NCBI RefSeq assembly: GCF_000520735.1
Contig: NZ_ASSC01000447.1
Location: 1 to 32,330 of the forward strand
From: Paenibacillus forsythiae T98
GTDB lineage: Bacteria > Bacillota > Bacilli > Paenibacillales > Paenibacillaceae
Direction of reading: 5' to 3'
Length of the DNA: 32,330 nucleotides
A model generated the notes under the pieces. That model was not told the DNA's origin and did no database searches. It worked only from the letters and a program-made list of their open reading frames with translations. Numbering within the stretch: the stretch's first letter is position 1; each line of letters begins with the position of its first letter. Both the position numbers and the translations under genes were made by a program. Shown here one piece after another: positions 1 to 8,764 of the stretch.

Positions 1-462
1 GTTGACGATCACCCCGGCAATGCGGGTGCTCTCATCCAGCTTCTGGTAGCCCAGCACAACAGCAGCCGCGCTTCGGGCCATGCTCTGCGCATTCACAACC
101 AGAATGACCGGACTTTCCAGCAAGACTGAAATTTCCGCCGTGGAACCGGTATTGGACAGCGGGTCCTTCCCGTCGTACAGTCCCATGACCCCCTCAATGA
201 CGGACAGATCCGCTCCACCCGACGCCCGGAGAAAAATTTCGCGCATCGTATCCCGAGACAGCATCCAGGTGTCCAGGTTGCGGGAGGGCCTGCCCGTTAC
301 AGCGGTATGATAGGTTGGATCAATATAATCCGGGCCGCACTTGAAGCCCTGTACCTGAAGCCCCCGGCGCTTCAGGGCCGCCATCAGCCCGATCGTAACC
401 GTCGTTTTACCGGCGCCGCTGCCCGTTCCCGCAATAACGATCCGGTTTCTGTGTTCGCTCAT
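1..462 (-). CDS. cbiA: Cobyrinate a,c-diamide synthase, N-terminal part (cut by window edge)
   Basis: Amidates the a and c side chains of (cobalt) cobyrinate using glutamine and ATP in corrin synthesis. Translating the minus strand from ATG at 462 gives 154 residues with no stop before position 1. Near the N terminus is a P-loop, [10 protein letters not shown] (residues 12-21), followed by [14 protein letters not shown] and the [11 protein letters not shown] segment, all typical of the CbiA/CobB ATP-binding domain. The C-terminal glutamine amidotransferase domain lies outside the window. The start overlaps the cbiG stop as ATGA, which indicates translational coupling. It is the last gene seen of the cobalamin operon. 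Identity is clear; only completeness is unknown. Confidence 0.95.
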   Translation of the reverse strand, partial: MSEHRNRIVIAGTGSGAGKTTVTIGLMAALKRRGLQVQGFKCGPDYIDPTYHTAVTGRPSRNLDTWMLSRDTMREIFLRASGGADLSVIEGVMGLYDGKDPLSNTGSTAEISVLLESPVILVVNAQSMARSAAAVVLGYQKLDESTRIAGVIVN

Positions 463-1568
463 GATCCCGCCGCCCCTCCTGAAGCTAATGGGACGCGCGC
501 GATGGACAGGGTGACGTTGCCGCTCTTCCTTTTCTCCAGCAGCCATTCCGCCGCTCCGGATGAACGAAGCGCCGCAGGCTCGCTTACTCCGTATGCGCCC
601 GTATATTTATACACCGCTGCGGACGGATTTTTGAGAGGAATCTGATTCAGTTCATCCGGCGTGTAGAATTCAAGCTTCCACTTATGCTTCCGGCATACGT
701 CGAGAAGTCCCTCTTCATCCTTTTTCAACAGGATGGTGGCGGCATTCCGCACACTTTTGACAGACAGCCGCAGCTCGGACAATGTGCTGGTGATCATGCG
801 CTCAATCTCCTCCGCCGACGTTCCCCGGTTGCAGCCGATGCCAAGGACAAGCGTCTTCGGCCGGTACAGCACCCCGTTCTCAAGCAGCGCAGCTTCCTCG
901 TCCGCTTCCAGCAGTCGGTCCGTAATCACCAGCGCCGCGTCAAACTCCGCTTGCATCGCTTCTTGTGCGTGACTATAGACAGCAATATGCGCCGGGAGCG
1001 GCTTGTCATAGGTCCACCACCGCGTCTCGCCCGCTTCCTGCACAATCGCTATCCGTTCCTCATTGACCAGCGAGGCGCTGACCGATACCATCTTGCCGTA
1101 GCCTTCGATTTCCCAGCCGAATTCACGGCCGAAGAGATCCGCCGGAATCGTCTCCTGCACATCGGACGCGGTTGTAATGATGGGCTTGGCGCCGATGGCC
1201 TTTGCCGCCGCCAGCGTCAATTCATTTGCGCCGCCCAGATGGCCCGAGAGCACGCTGATTGCATGCCGCCCGCATTCGTCAATAACGATGACCGCCGGGT
1301 CCTTGGTCTTGTCCTCCAGCACTGGAGCGAGCATGCGGACCACCGCCCCGAGCGAAATGAAGATCATCAGCCCTTTGTAGGCTTTGAATAGGTCCTGGAG
1401 GACCGGCTTCACAGGCCCCTCGAACAGCCTGTACCCAAGCTGGGCCTCATCTCCCCGGGCCCATTTGCTCAAATAATAAAGGTCGATTCCAGGGAGCCGC
1501 TCGGCCAGCGCTCTCGCCTTATCCACCCCATGCTTCGTAATCGCGACGGCGGCATAAGGATTAGTCAT
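459..1568 (-). CDS. cbiG: Cobalt-precorrin-5A hydrolase CbiG
   Basis: Opens the delta-lactone ring of cobalt-precorrin-5A, releasing acetaldehyde, a step specific to the anaerobic route. The 369-residue product begins with [19 protein letters not shown], has the central GGANELT segment, and the C-terminal CbiG core [15 protein letters not shown]. An in-frame GTG/ATG path would extend the protein 30 residues upstream to 1658, but that stretch lies wholly inside cbiF and does not look like CbiG. ATG at 1568 overlaps the cbiF stop by 8 bp, like other junctions in this operon, so it is preferred. The stop overlaps the cbiA start. Confidence 0.94.
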   Translation of the reverse strand: MTNPYAAVAITKHGVDKARALAERLPGIDLYYLSKWARGDEAQLGYRLFEGPVKPVLQDLFKAYKGLMIFISLGAVVRMLAPVLEDKTKDPAVIVIDECGRHAISVLSGHLGGANELTLAAAKAIGAKPIITTASDVQETIPADLFGREFGWEIEGYGKMVSVSASLVNEERIAIVQEAGETRWWTYDKPLPAHIAVYSHAQEAMQAEFDAALVITDRLLEADEEAALLENGVLYRPKTLVLGIGCNRGTSAEEIERMITSTLSELRLSVKSVRNAATILLKKDEEGLLDVCRKHKWKLEFYTPDELNQIPLKNPSAAVYKYTGAYGVSEPAALRSSGAAEWLLEKRKSGNVTLSIARVPLASGGAAGS

Positions 1569-2355
1569 CCGCAGCAAGTCCTGTCCGGCAGCCGTGGGTA
1601 AACGACTTGTCATACAGCCGGGAGCGGTGTTCATCCCGGTCGACCAGCCCGGGGTCAAGCGCCCAACCCGCCAGAATCATGGCGTGCATGCGGATGCCGG
1701 CCTGCCGCAAATCGCGGTCCAGCCGCCCGAGCGTCGTGCGCACGATGGTCTGATCCGGCCAGGTGGCCCGCTGAACGACGGCGACCGGCGTGTCCTTCGA
1801 CCAGCCCGCCTCCGTGAACTCCTTCACAACCTGCTCCGCGAGCGCGGCGCTGAGGAACAGGGCGACCGTGCAGTGATGGGAGGCCAGGGCGCGAAGCTTC
1901 TCCCGTTCCGGCACGGGCGTCCGTCCCTCGGCCCGGGTCAGGATGACCGTCTGCGTCAAATCCGGCACCGTCAATTCCGCGCCCAGCACGGCGGCGGCGG
2001 CAAAGACGGAGCTGACGCCCGGCACGATCTCGTAAGGGATGCCGCGCTGCTTCAGCAGCACCATTTGCTCCAGGATCGCGCCGTACACTGCCGGGTCGCC
2101 CGTATGCACCCGGGCCACGCTGTTTCCGGCGAGGACGGCCTCGGCCATCACCTCGACCATCTGCTCCAGATCCATCCCGGAGCTTGGGAGCACCCGGGCA
2201 TGACTTCCGGCGCGGGAGATTAACTGTTCGCTCACCAGCGAATCGGCATACAGGACCAGATCGGCGTTCATCAGGATGTTCTGCCCTTTCACCGTAATGA
2301 GATCCGGATCGCCCGGACCGGCGCCGACCATATACACCCTTGGCTTCAGTTCCAC
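1561..2355 (-). CDS. cbiF: (Cobalt-)precorrin-4 C11-methyltransferase CbiF/CobM
   Basis: SAM-dependent methylation of C11 of the corrin precursor. The 264-residue product has the tetrapyrrole-methylase signatures VGAGPGDPDLITVKG at the N terminus and HTGDPAVYGAI near residue 85, and the ASHHCTVALFLSAAL segment typical of CbiF. The start is GTG at 2355, sharing one base with the cbiL stop (TAGTG), so the two genes are probably translationally coupled. The C terminus overlaps the cbiG start. Its place between cbiL and cbiG fits the anaerobic order of reactions. Confidence 0.94.
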   Translation of the reverse strand: MELKPRVYMVGAGPGDPDLITVKGQNILMNADLVLYADSLVSEQLISRAGSHARVLPSSGMDLEQMVEVMAEAVLAGNSVARVHTGDPAVYGAILEQMVLLKQRGIPYEIVPGVSSVFAAAAVLGAELTVPDLTQTVILTRAEGRTPVPEREKLRALASHHCTVALFLSAALAEQVVKEFTEAGWSKDTPVAVVQRATWPDQTIVRTTLGRLDRDLRQAGIRMHAMILAGWALDPGLVDRDEHRSRLYDKSFTHGCRTGLAADD

Positions 2356-3077
2356 TATTTTTTCACCGCCATTAATGTCAAATATTCAAGCTCCCTGCCC
2401 TTTAATTCCCGTACATTTCGCCAGATCAGCTCGCCCGGGGAGGTCACTTTCATGACAACCGACGCTTTGTCCGCAAGCTCCATCTCCTCCAGCAGATCGA
2501 TAATCAAATCCAGCACCTTCGCCACCTTGATGAACACAACCGCATCATGGTCTTCAATCGCCTTCCTCATCGCCTGGCGGTCATTCCTCGCCGGAATAAT
2601 CGCCACCTGCTCGTCACCGTCTGCCAGGGGGATTCCGAGACGGGCGGCAGCCCCCAGAACAGAGGAGATGCCCGGAACGGACAGAACAGGGACCTCCGGA
2701 TGAAGCTCCCGCATATAGCGGGCCATATGAATAAAGGTGCTGTACAGATTGGGATCGCCCTCCGTTACAAAAGCGATATCGCTCCCTTCCTTCAGATGCT
2801 CCCAGCACAGGGAAACCGTCCGGCTCCACTCCCTGTCCAGCGTGTCCTGATCCTTGGTCATGGGAAATACAAGCCCCAGCATGTCCTTCCCCGCCGTATC
2901 TATATGCAATTCTACAATTTCCAGAGCATAGGATTTGCCTCCCATCCGTTTCTTGGGATAGGCAATGACCGGACATTCCTGCATCAAGCGGAGCGCCTTG
3001 ACCGTGATCAGCTCCGGGTCGCCGGGACCTACGCCGATCCCGTATAAAGTTCCTGTTGTTGCTGCTGTGGTTGTCAT
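2355..3077 (-). CDS. cbiL: (Cobalt-)precorrin-2 C20-methyltransferase CbiL/CobI
   Basis: Methylates C20 of cobalt-precorrin-2 using SAM, the first committed methylation after cobalt insertion. The 240-residue product has GIGVGPGDPELITVKAL at the N terminus, CPVIAYPKK, and FVTEGDPNLYSTF near residue 105, which distinguishes CbiL/CobI from the other corrin methylases. Start ATG at 3077 has a GAGGGAA ribosome binding site at a rather long spacing. It follows cbiET by 21 bp and shares a base with cbiF. Confidence 0.93.
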   Translation of the reverse strand: MTTTAATTGTLYGIGVGPGDPELITVKALRLMQECPVIAYPKKRMGGKSYALEIVELHIDTAGKDMLGLVFPMTKDQDTLDREWSRTVSLCWEHLKEGSDIAFVTEGDPNLYSTFIHMARYMRELHPEVPVLSVPGISSVLGAAARLGIPLADGDEQVAIIPARNDRQAMRKAIEDHDAVVFIKVAKVLDLIIDLLEEMELADKASVVMKVTSPGELIWRNVRELKGRELEYLTLMAVKK

Positions 3078-3098
3078 GCTTGCTCGGTTCCCTCTCTT

Positions 3099-4328
3099 TC
3101 ACTTTCCGTGCTTCGCGAAGCCGGTAATTACATAAATGGGATTGAGTCCCTCGAAGCGGGTCATATCCAGAATCGGTTTGCTGCGCGAAATCTGCACCAG
3201 CGTAATCCGGGAATCGAAGCCGTGCTCAGTGAGCGCCTGCCTGCATTCGGACAATGTCTCGATCGTAGCCGCGTTCACGACGATGCGCCCTCCCGCTTTC
3301 AGCCGGGCGCAGCAGATCCGGATCAGCTCCCGCAGCTCTCCTCCGCTGCCGCCAATGAACACCGCATCCGGGTCGGGAAGCGGCTCAAGGCCATGCGGGG
3401 CTTTATCATGGATCACCGTGAAATCGGCGCGGAATTTCTTTCGGTTCCGCTCAATATTCTCTATATCTCCGGCGTTCTTCTCAATGGCAAACACCTGCCC
3501 GCAGGGCGCTGACAACGTACATTCCACAGCGACCGATCCGCACCCGGCTCCAATGTCCCAGACGACGCTGTCTTTCCTGAGCGCAAGCTCGGACAGGCTC
3601 AGTATGCGGACTTCCTTTTTCGTAATCAGTCCCTTTTCCGGCTTGCGCTGACAGAATTCCTCATCCTCTATGCCAAATCCGAATTGCGGCGATGTAAATC
3701 CTGGCTTTCGGCGCAGGATGACGATATTCAGGGGTGAACATTCCGACCGGGACATCTCCTCCAGAGTCCGAAAGCGGCATCTTTCATGCTCGCCGCCCAG
3801 ATTCTCCGCAACAAAAGCGTCATATTCCGTGATCCCGAAATCGATCAGATAATGGGCAATGGCGGACGGGGTGTTAACGTGATCCGTCAGTAGGGCGATC
3901 TTCTCCCGGCCGCTGACCTTCTGCGCCAGCCCCTTCAGCGCTCGCCCATGGATGCTCTCCAGCACGGCATCCTGCCAGCTTTCGCCCATTCTCGCAAAGG
4001 CCAGCTGCACGGAGCTGACATGAGGATGGACTTCCACCGCATCCGGCCCCAGCTTCTTCACCATGAAACCAGCGATGCCGTAAAACAACGGATCTCCGGA
4101 GGCCAGCACCACAATATCCTTGTCCGCCCGCAGAGCGTCCAACTGCCCGGCAATGCTTCCCAGCCCTCCCTTGAGCCTGATCGCTTCTCCCCGGTGCCCG
4201 GGGAACAGGGAGAGATGCCGGTCGCCGCCTGCGAGAATATCCGCCCGTTCAATCCGCTTCAGAGCAGCCGTGGACAACCCGGCAGGACCTTCGTCTCCAA
4301 TACCGATAATCTTGATACGCCTATCCAC
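3099..4328 (-). CDS. cbiET: Fused CbiE-CbiT, precorrin-6B/-7 C5,C15-methyltransferase (decarboxylating)
   Basis: A fusion that methylates C5 and C15 and decarboxylates the acetate side chain at C12. Residues 1 to about 200 form a CbiE tetrapyrrole-methylase domain (IIGIGDEGPAGLS, ASGDPLFYGIAGFM). Residues from about 215 form a CbiT Rossmann methyltransferase with the SAM loop VWDIGAGCGSVAVE and the DAVFIGGSGGEL motif. At 409 residues it matches the length of CobL-type fusions. The start is GTG at 4328, overlapping the cbiD stop by 8 bp. The name cobL is also used for this architecture. Confidence 0.93.
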   Translation of the reverse strand: MDRRIKIIGIGDEGPAGLSTAALKRIERADILAGGDRHLSLFPGHRGEAIRLKGGLGSIAGQLDALRADKDIVVLASGDPLFYGIAGFMVKKLGPDAVEVHPHVSSVQLAFARMGESWQDAVLESIHGRALKGLAQKVSGREKIALLTDHVNTPSAIAHYLIDFGITEYDAFVAENLGGEHERCRFRTLEEMSRSECSPLNIVILRRKPGFTSPQFGFGIEDEEFCQRKPEKGLITKKEVRILSLSELALRKDSVVWDIGAGCGSVAVECTLSAPCGQVFAIEKNAGDIENIERNRKKFRADFTVIHDKAPHGLEPLPDPDAVFIGGSGGELRELIRICCARLKAGGRIVVNAATIETLSECRQALTEHGFDSRITLVQISRSKPILDMTRFEGLNPIYVITGFAKHGK

Positions 4329-5430
4329 GCCGAACCTCCCTTCCCAAAAGCTCGCCTTTCCTGGTCAGCAGCGCTACTTCAACCGTCACGCCGCCCCCGA
4401 TATGCTCTAGACAGCAGCGGCAGGCATACTGGCATAAGCGATCGAAAAAACTGCGCAGTCCCGCTTCAATCATCAGGTCGGCGGCCTGTGCCGCCGTGTT
4501 GCATCCCCGAATCTCGTTCTGGAGCTGTGATGAAGCCCCCGCCTCGCTGGCAACCCTCGCCAGAAACCCGAAATCGACGGATGAGCCGCCGGAATGAACC
4601 ATCATCTCGCCCTGGGCCAGCTTCGAGAATTTGCCGATCATGCCGACAAGGCTGATTGTGCTTATCCCGAGGCGCTTGGCGTGCAGCAACGAGAACCCGG
4701 CAAAATCACCCATCAGGATAAACGACTCTTCGCTGAGGTCCGGATTCATCTCCATCGCATATTTCTCGCTGCCGGCCCCTGTCGTCAGAACAACATGCGC
4801 GCTGCCGGAGGCAGCGGCCACCCGAAGGGCCTGAATTATGCTCGCCTTATACGCGGAGGTCGAGAAAGGAACGACCGTCCCCCTCGTACCCAAAATGGAA
4901 ATCCCTCCAACGATACCCAGCCGCCCGTTTAACGTCTTCCTCGCGATTTCTTCTCCGCCCGGCACGGAAATCACCACTTTCACGCCGCGGTTCATGCCAT
5001 AATCCTTCAGGACTTCCTGCACTTCCTTGCGGATCATCCGGCGGGGCACCGGATTAATCGCCGCCTGGCCTATCGGAACCGGCAGCCCCGGCTTCGTAAC
5101 ACGCCCTACCCCGTCGCCGCCGTCAAGTTCGATGCCGCTTCCGTCCGTCCATTTCGCCACAGCGACAATTCTCGCCAGGTGCGTAGCGTCCGGATCATCG
5201 CCCGCGTCCTTCATCGTGGCGCACCGCGCCGCGCCGGAGATAAGTTCGCTTTCTACTATGGTGAACGTTTGGAACCATCCGGCCGGAAGCCAGATGGTCG
5301 ATTCGGCAACCCGGGTACGGGTGACCAGCATCAGAACCGCTGCTTTCGCCGCCGCTGCCGCGCAAGCGCCTGTCGTCAATCCGTGCCGCATCTCTTTGGG
5401 CTTGTTCTTTGCTCCCGCCAAATCGCTCAT
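4321..5430 (-). CDS. cbiD: Cobalt-precorrin-5B C1-methyltransferase CbiD
   Basis: Methylates C1 in the anaerobic pathway. The 369-residue protein has the CbiD N-terminal hallmark RHGLTTGACAAAAAKAA, the DGGDGVGRVTKPGLPVPIG segment, the INPVPR motif, and the C-terminal GAGSEKYAM and GMIGKFSKLAQGEMMVHS blocks. The size is normal for the family. ATG at 5430 lies 17 bp after cbiC and has an AAGGGA-type ribosome binding site. With cbiG it marks this as the oxygen-independent, cobalt-early route. Confidence 0.95.
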   Translation of the reverse strand: MSDLAGAKNKPKEMRHGLTTGACAAAAAKAAVLMLVTRTRVAESTIWLPAGWFQTFTIVESELISGAARCATMKDAGDDPDATHLARIVAVAKWTDGSGIELDGGDGVGRVTKPGLPVPIGQAAINPVPRRMIRKEVQEVLKDYGMNRGVKVVISVPGGEEIARKTLNGRLGIVGGISILGTRGTVVPFSTSAYKASIIQALRVAAASGSAHVVLTTGAGSEKYAMEMNPDLSEESFILMGDFAGFSLLHAKRLGISTISLVGMIGKFSKLAQGEMMVHSGGSSVDFGFLARVASEAGASSQLQNEIRGCNTAAQAADLMIEAGLRSFFDRLCQYACRCCLEHIGGGVTVEVALLTRKGELLGREVRRG

Positions 5431-5447
5431 GTGATCCCTTCCCTGGC

Positions 5448-6098
5448 CTACGCCTTCTTCTCCGCCATAATGGCAAGCGCGTTGACCGCCGCCGCCGCAA
5501 CCGTACTGCCGCCCTTGCGTCCAATGTTGGCAATGAACGGAATATCGAGCTTGCGAAGCTCGTCCTTCGATTCCGCAGCGGACACAAAGCCCACCGGCAG
5601 CCCGATAATCAGGCCCGGGCGCGCTTCCCCTTCCTTAACCATGCGGATTAATTCAAGCAGGGCGGTAGGCGCGTTGCCGATGACGTAAATTCCGTCCACC
5701 GCCTCGCGCGCCGCCTTGCGCATGGCGAGGATCGCACGGGTTGTGTTGAGCCGCTTCGCTTCCTCCGTTACGTCCGGGTCGGAGATGTAGACATGGACGC
5801 TTCCGCCGAACTGTTCGATACGCGGCTTGCTGATCCCGGCCTGAACCATCCGGACATCGGCCACAATCTTGTTTCCGTTACGAATGGCTGCTATTCCCGC
5901 TTCAACCGCTCCCGGGTGAAACACCATACTCCGGCCAAGCTCGAAGTCCGCCGTGGCATGGATAATTCGCTGGACGACCGGGTATTGCTCCGGTGTAAAG
6001 GGATGCTCCCCCAGTTCCTCGGTAATGATCTCGAAGCTTGTGCTCTCAATCTCCCGGGGCTGTACCGTCAGCGGCTTAAATTCCGTCTTGAAATCCAT
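5448..6098 (-). CDS. cbiC: Cobalt-precorrin-8 methylmutase CbiC
   Basis: Moves a methyl group from C11 to C12, giving cobyrinate. The product has PVVQRIIHATADFE with the catalytic His, MVQAGISKPRI, and the C-terminal GLPVGFVSAAESKDEL and GRKGGSTVAAAAVNAL segments. A TTG codon at 6119 would extend the N terminus by 7 residues, but the sequence between them contains GGGGAGAAGG (6101-6110) placed correctly for ATG at 6098, so that ATG is taken as the start (216 residues). cbiJ lies 21 bp upstream. Confidence 0.93.
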   Translation of the reverse strand: MDFKTEFKPLTVQPREIESTSFEIITEELGEHPFTPEQYPVVQRIIHATADFELGRSMVFHPGAVEAGIAAIRNGNKIVADVRMVQAGISKPRIEQFGGSVHVYISDPDVTEEAKRLNTTRAILAMRKAAREAVDGIYVIGNAPTALLELIRMVKEGEARPGLIIGLPVGFVSAAESKDELRKLDIPFIANIGRKGGSTVAAAAVNALAIMAEKKA

Positions 6099-6119
6099 AA
6101 CCTTCTCCCCTATGTTCAA

Positions 6120-6887
6120 TTAGCGGGCAACTTTGTTCAACTGCTCAATAACATCCTGAAAATCCGTAAACACAGCGCCAAAATCAATGTCGGGCCGGGA
6201 GATCAATATGACCCGGATTCCCAGCTCCAGCGCGGCTGCAATCTTCTCGTCTACGGCTCCGGGCTTGCCGCTCTCCTTCGTGACCATCACTGTAGTGCCG
6301 TACTGCCGGTACAGAGCTTCATTCAGTTCCCGGGAAAATGGCCCCTGCAAGGCAATGATATTTTTCTGTTCAACGCCCAGTTCTTCACATCTCTCCATGT
6401 TATCGCGCCGGGGCAGCGTGCGAACGACCAGGCGGATCTCCGGGTCGCCCAGCAGATGTCCGGCGAAAATATGCAGAGTCTTGCAGCCGGTGGTCAGCAT
6501 AACGGAGCCTTTGCATTTCTTGGATTCCGCCGCCGCCTCTTCATAGGAGGACACCACCGTAAGCCTTGGATCATCGCCGTAATCAAGCGACGCCCGCTCA
6601 AACCGGATATAGGGAATCCCGGCTTCTTCCGCCGCCGCCATCGCATTCCTGTGCGCTTCTTCGGCAAACGGATGGCTCGCGTCCACAATCGCCCTGACCT
6701 CTTCCCTACGGATCAGCGTCACAAGCCCATCCTTGCCCAAACGTCCAATACGGACGGACAAATTGGCTTCTCTAAGGCTGTTCGCCGCGTTATCGGTAAC
6801 CACCGATGTCAACAATTCAAATCCGCTCTGTTGTATCCGGACCGCAAGCTCCCTCGCATCGCCGGTTCCGCAAAGAGCAAAAATCAT
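6120..6887 (-). CDS. cbiJ: (Cobalt-)precorrin-6A reductase CbiJ/CobK
   Basis: Reduces the corrin macrocycle at the precorrin-6A stage with a nicotinamide cofactor. The protein starts MIFALCGTGDARELA and contains VDASHPFAEEAHRNAMAA and the TTGCKTL motif, all typical of CbiJ/CobK. ATG at 6887 has GGGAGGAAG just upstream. The reading frame stays open to 7037, but that extension only reads the histidine-repeat end of cbiX in another frame (a Thr/Ile/Met run) and is rejected. The length of 255 residues is usual for the family. Confidence 0.93.
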   Translation of the reverse strand: MIFALCGTGDARELAVRIQQSGFELLTSVVTDNAANSLREANLSVRIGRLGKDGLVTLIRREEVRAIVDASHPFAEEAHRNAMAAAEEAGIPYIRFERASLDYGDDPRLTVVSSYEEAAAESKKCKGSVMLTTGCKTLHIFAGHLLGDPEIRLVVRTLPRRDNMERCEELGVEQKNIIALQGPFSRELNEALYRQYGTTVMVTKESGKPGAVDEKIAAALELGIRVILISRPDIDFGAVFTDFQDVIEQLNKVAR

Positions 6888-6921
6888 ACCGCTTCCTCCC
6901 TGGGGGCTGCCCTGGCTGCTT

Positions 6922-7878
6922 CTATGTGTGATTATGCAGGTGATGATCGTGGTTGTGGTGATGCTCATGCTCATGATCGTGATCGTGATGATCGTGATCA
7001 TGATGATTGTGGTGATGATCGTCGTGCCCGTGGTCATGATGATGGTGATGATCGTGACCGGCCGCGAGCCGATGCTGACACAGACTGCAATTCATCACGG
7101 CCTGTCCCTCCACCGCTTCGGCCACCCGATCAAGCAGCGCTTCAACCAGCTTCGGATGAAACCCGAAGTACCCAGCAAGCTCAACGGAAATATCCGGGTG
7201 CAGCGCGGCAAATTTCGCTGTCATGTCCTCAATGCGCTTGATCAGGATTCCTGTAAACAGGAAATAGGGAAGCACGAAAATCTTTTTCGCTCCAAGCCGC
7301 AGCACTCTTTCCAGGCCATCCTCAAAGGTAGGCTCCGTAACGCCGATAAAGCAGTTCTCCACCCATTTGACCGGAAGCTGCTCCCACAGAAGGCGGGTCA
7401 TCTTGAAAAAATCGCCGTTGGCATCGCCGTCGCTGCTCCCCCTGCCTATCAAGAGAACGGCCGTTTCCGGCTCGCGAAAGCTTTGTGCTATGGGCAGCTC
7501 CGGGCTGCCCGTCTTAAACCCGGCTAACGCTACACGGGATGTCAGGATATCCATCACCTTCCGGTGAACGCCAATCGGACGCCCGTAGGCAAATTCCACG
7601 CCGGGATAACGCTCTTTGGCTCTATCCATCTCAAACGGGATATGAACCTTGGCATGGCCCGCCGCAAACAGCATGACTGGAATAATGACCACCCGCGCAG
7701 CTCCCTGTTCGACGCAGCTCGCAATTCCCCGCGCAATATCCGGCTGCTCAAACTCCAAAAAGCAAGTCTCTATCTTATACCGGGGCGCTTCCCGGCGCAC
7801 CATCTCGGCGAACTCCAGCAGTTCCTCGTTCCCCTCGGGGTCCCGGCTTCCGTGCCCCACCAGCAATATCGCGTCCAT
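6922..7878 (-). CDS. cbiX: Sirohydrochlorin cobaltochelatase CbiX, long form with His-rich tail
   Basis: Inserts cobalt into sirohydrochlorin, the entry step of the anaerobic pathway. The 318-residue protein has two CbiX repeats. The first carries the metal-binding histidines His9 (LLVGHGSRD) and His75 (AAGHAKVH). The second, from about residue 140, retains LLIGRGSSDGDAN with His replaced by Arg, as in long CbiX proteins. Residues 262-267 form MNCSLC, the MxCxxC motif known to hold a 4Fe-4S centre in the Bacillus megaterium enzyme. Residues 275-317 contain 27 histidines mixed with Asp, Glu and Asn, likely a metal store or delivery tail. ATG at 7878 has AAGGAGG upstream. Confidence 0.95.
   Translation of the reverse strand: MDAILLVGHGSRDPEGNEELLEFAEMVRREAPRYKIETCFLEFEQPDIARGIASCVEQGAARVVIIPVMLFAAGHAKVHIPFEMDRAKERYPGVEFAYGRPIGVHRKVMDILTSRVALAGFKTGSPELPIAQSFREPETAVLLIGRGSSDGDANGDFFKMTRLLWEQLPVKWVENCFIGVTEPTFEDGLERVLRLGAKKIFVLPYFLFTGILIKRIEDMTAKFAALHPDISVELAGYFGFHPKLVEALLDRVAEAVEGQAVMNCSLCQHRLAAGHDHHHHHDHGHDDHHHNHHDHDHHDHDHEHEHHHNHDHHLHNHT
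6925..7062. repeat. Low-complexity CAY/GAY codon repeat encoding the CbiX His tail
   Basis: The 3' end of cbiX is a run of His and Asp codons that reads on the plus strand as imperfect repeats of tgatcg, tgatgg and tcatga. It is a coding repeat, not an array with spacers. It produces long open frames on both strands that should not be annotated as genes. Such repeats may expand or contract. Confidence 0.8.
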
Positions 7879-7905
7879 CTTCTTCCTCCTTGTCAGGCCG
7901 ATTAT

Positions 7906-8751
7906 TTATTCCTTCGCGCCCAGAGACCAAGGCTCCGCCTCCGCTTTAAGACGCTCGCCGGGCTTTAGTGTCTGCTCATCCGAGTCCAGCGCATATTTGC
8001 GCTGGTAGCCCCTCGGCGTAATCATCAAGCCGTTATACACCACCGTCGAGGAGTTGCCGACAATAGCCGTGGTGAGCATCCCGATCTCGTGCTCCAGCAT
8101 GTCCGCCAAGGTGGCAAGCACGACCCGCTGACGGTCCCGGTAAGCGCTCGTCACCAGGCCCACCGGCGTGTCTGCGGAACGGTGTCTGAGCAAGATCCGC
8201 TGAGCCTCGGCAATCTGCCGGGTACGCCTACCGCTTTTCGGATTATACAGAGCAATCACAAAATCCGCTGAGGCCGCAGCCTCCACCCGCTTGGCGATGG
8301 TATCCCAGGGGGTCAAATGATCGCTCAGGCTGATCGTGCAGGCATCATGCATAATAGGCGCCCCAAGCAGCGCGGCGCAGGAGTTGATCGAGGATATTCC
8401 GGGAATGACTTCGACCTGTACTCCCTCCAGCGGATTCCAGCTCTTTTCCATCAGCACCTCATAGATCAGCCCGGCCATGCCGTATACACCGGCGTCACCG
8501 CTGGAAATTACCGCAACGGTCCTTCCCAGATACGCCTGCCGTACCGCTTCCTGAGCCCGGCTTACTTCCTCCGTCATACCGCTTCCTACGATCTCCTGAG
8601 TGGTCAGAAGATTGCGGATCAAATCGACATAGGTGTTGTAGCCGATAATAACTTCGCTTTCTCCAATAGCCCGGCGGGCGCGTTCCGTAATCTGTTCGGC
8701 AGCCCCCGGGCCAAGCCCGATTACAAGCAGTTTGCCTCTCTTCTGTTCCAA
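7906..8751 (-). CDS. cbiH: (Cobalt-)precorrin-3B C17-methyltransferase CbiH/CobJ
   Basis: Methylates C17 and drives ring contraction. The 281-residue protein has LLVIGLGPGAAEQITERA at the N terminus, ISSGDAGVYGMAGL near residue 80, and FVIALYNPKSGRRTRQI, which is diagnostic for CobJ/CbiH. A short hydrophilic C-terminal extension follows the methylase fold. The start is TTG at 8751, supported by AGGAGG at 8759-8764 seven bases upstream. It follows cobT by 13 bp, and cbiX begins 27 bp after its stop. Confidence 0.94.
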   Translation of the reverse strand: MEQKRGKLLVIGLGPGAAEQITERARRAIGESEVIIGYNTYVDLIRNLLTTQEIVGSGMTEEVSRAQEAVRQAYLGRTVAVISSGDAGVYGMAGLIYEVLMEKSWNPLEGVQVEVIPGISSINSCAALLGAPIMHDACTISLSDHLTPWDTIAKRVEAAASADFVIALYNPKSGRRTRQIAEAQRILLRHRSADTPVGLVTSAYRDRQRVVLATLADMLEHEIGMLTTAIVGNSSTVVYNGLMITPRGYQRKYALDSDEQTLKPGERLKAEAEPWSLGAKE

Positions 8752-8764
8752 CGTGCAGCCTCCT

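Noticed and set aside
1569-1658. 30-residue N-terminal extension of CbiG
   Set aside because: It lies entirely within cbiF and has no CbiG similarity; ATG 1568 fits the operon's overlap pattern.
6888-7037. N-terminal extension of CbiJ rich in Thr, Ile and Met
   Set aside because: It only reads the His-codon repeat of cbiX in another frame; the SD and family start are at 6887.
6925-7062. CRISPR-like short repeats
   Set aside because: The repeats have no spacers and encode the CbiX His tail.
6733-7527. Long plus-strand frame with a Val/Ile/Met-rich hydrophobic stretch resembling membrane spans
   Set aside because: It is antisense to cbiJ and cbiX; the hydrophobic run comes from the reverse of His codons.
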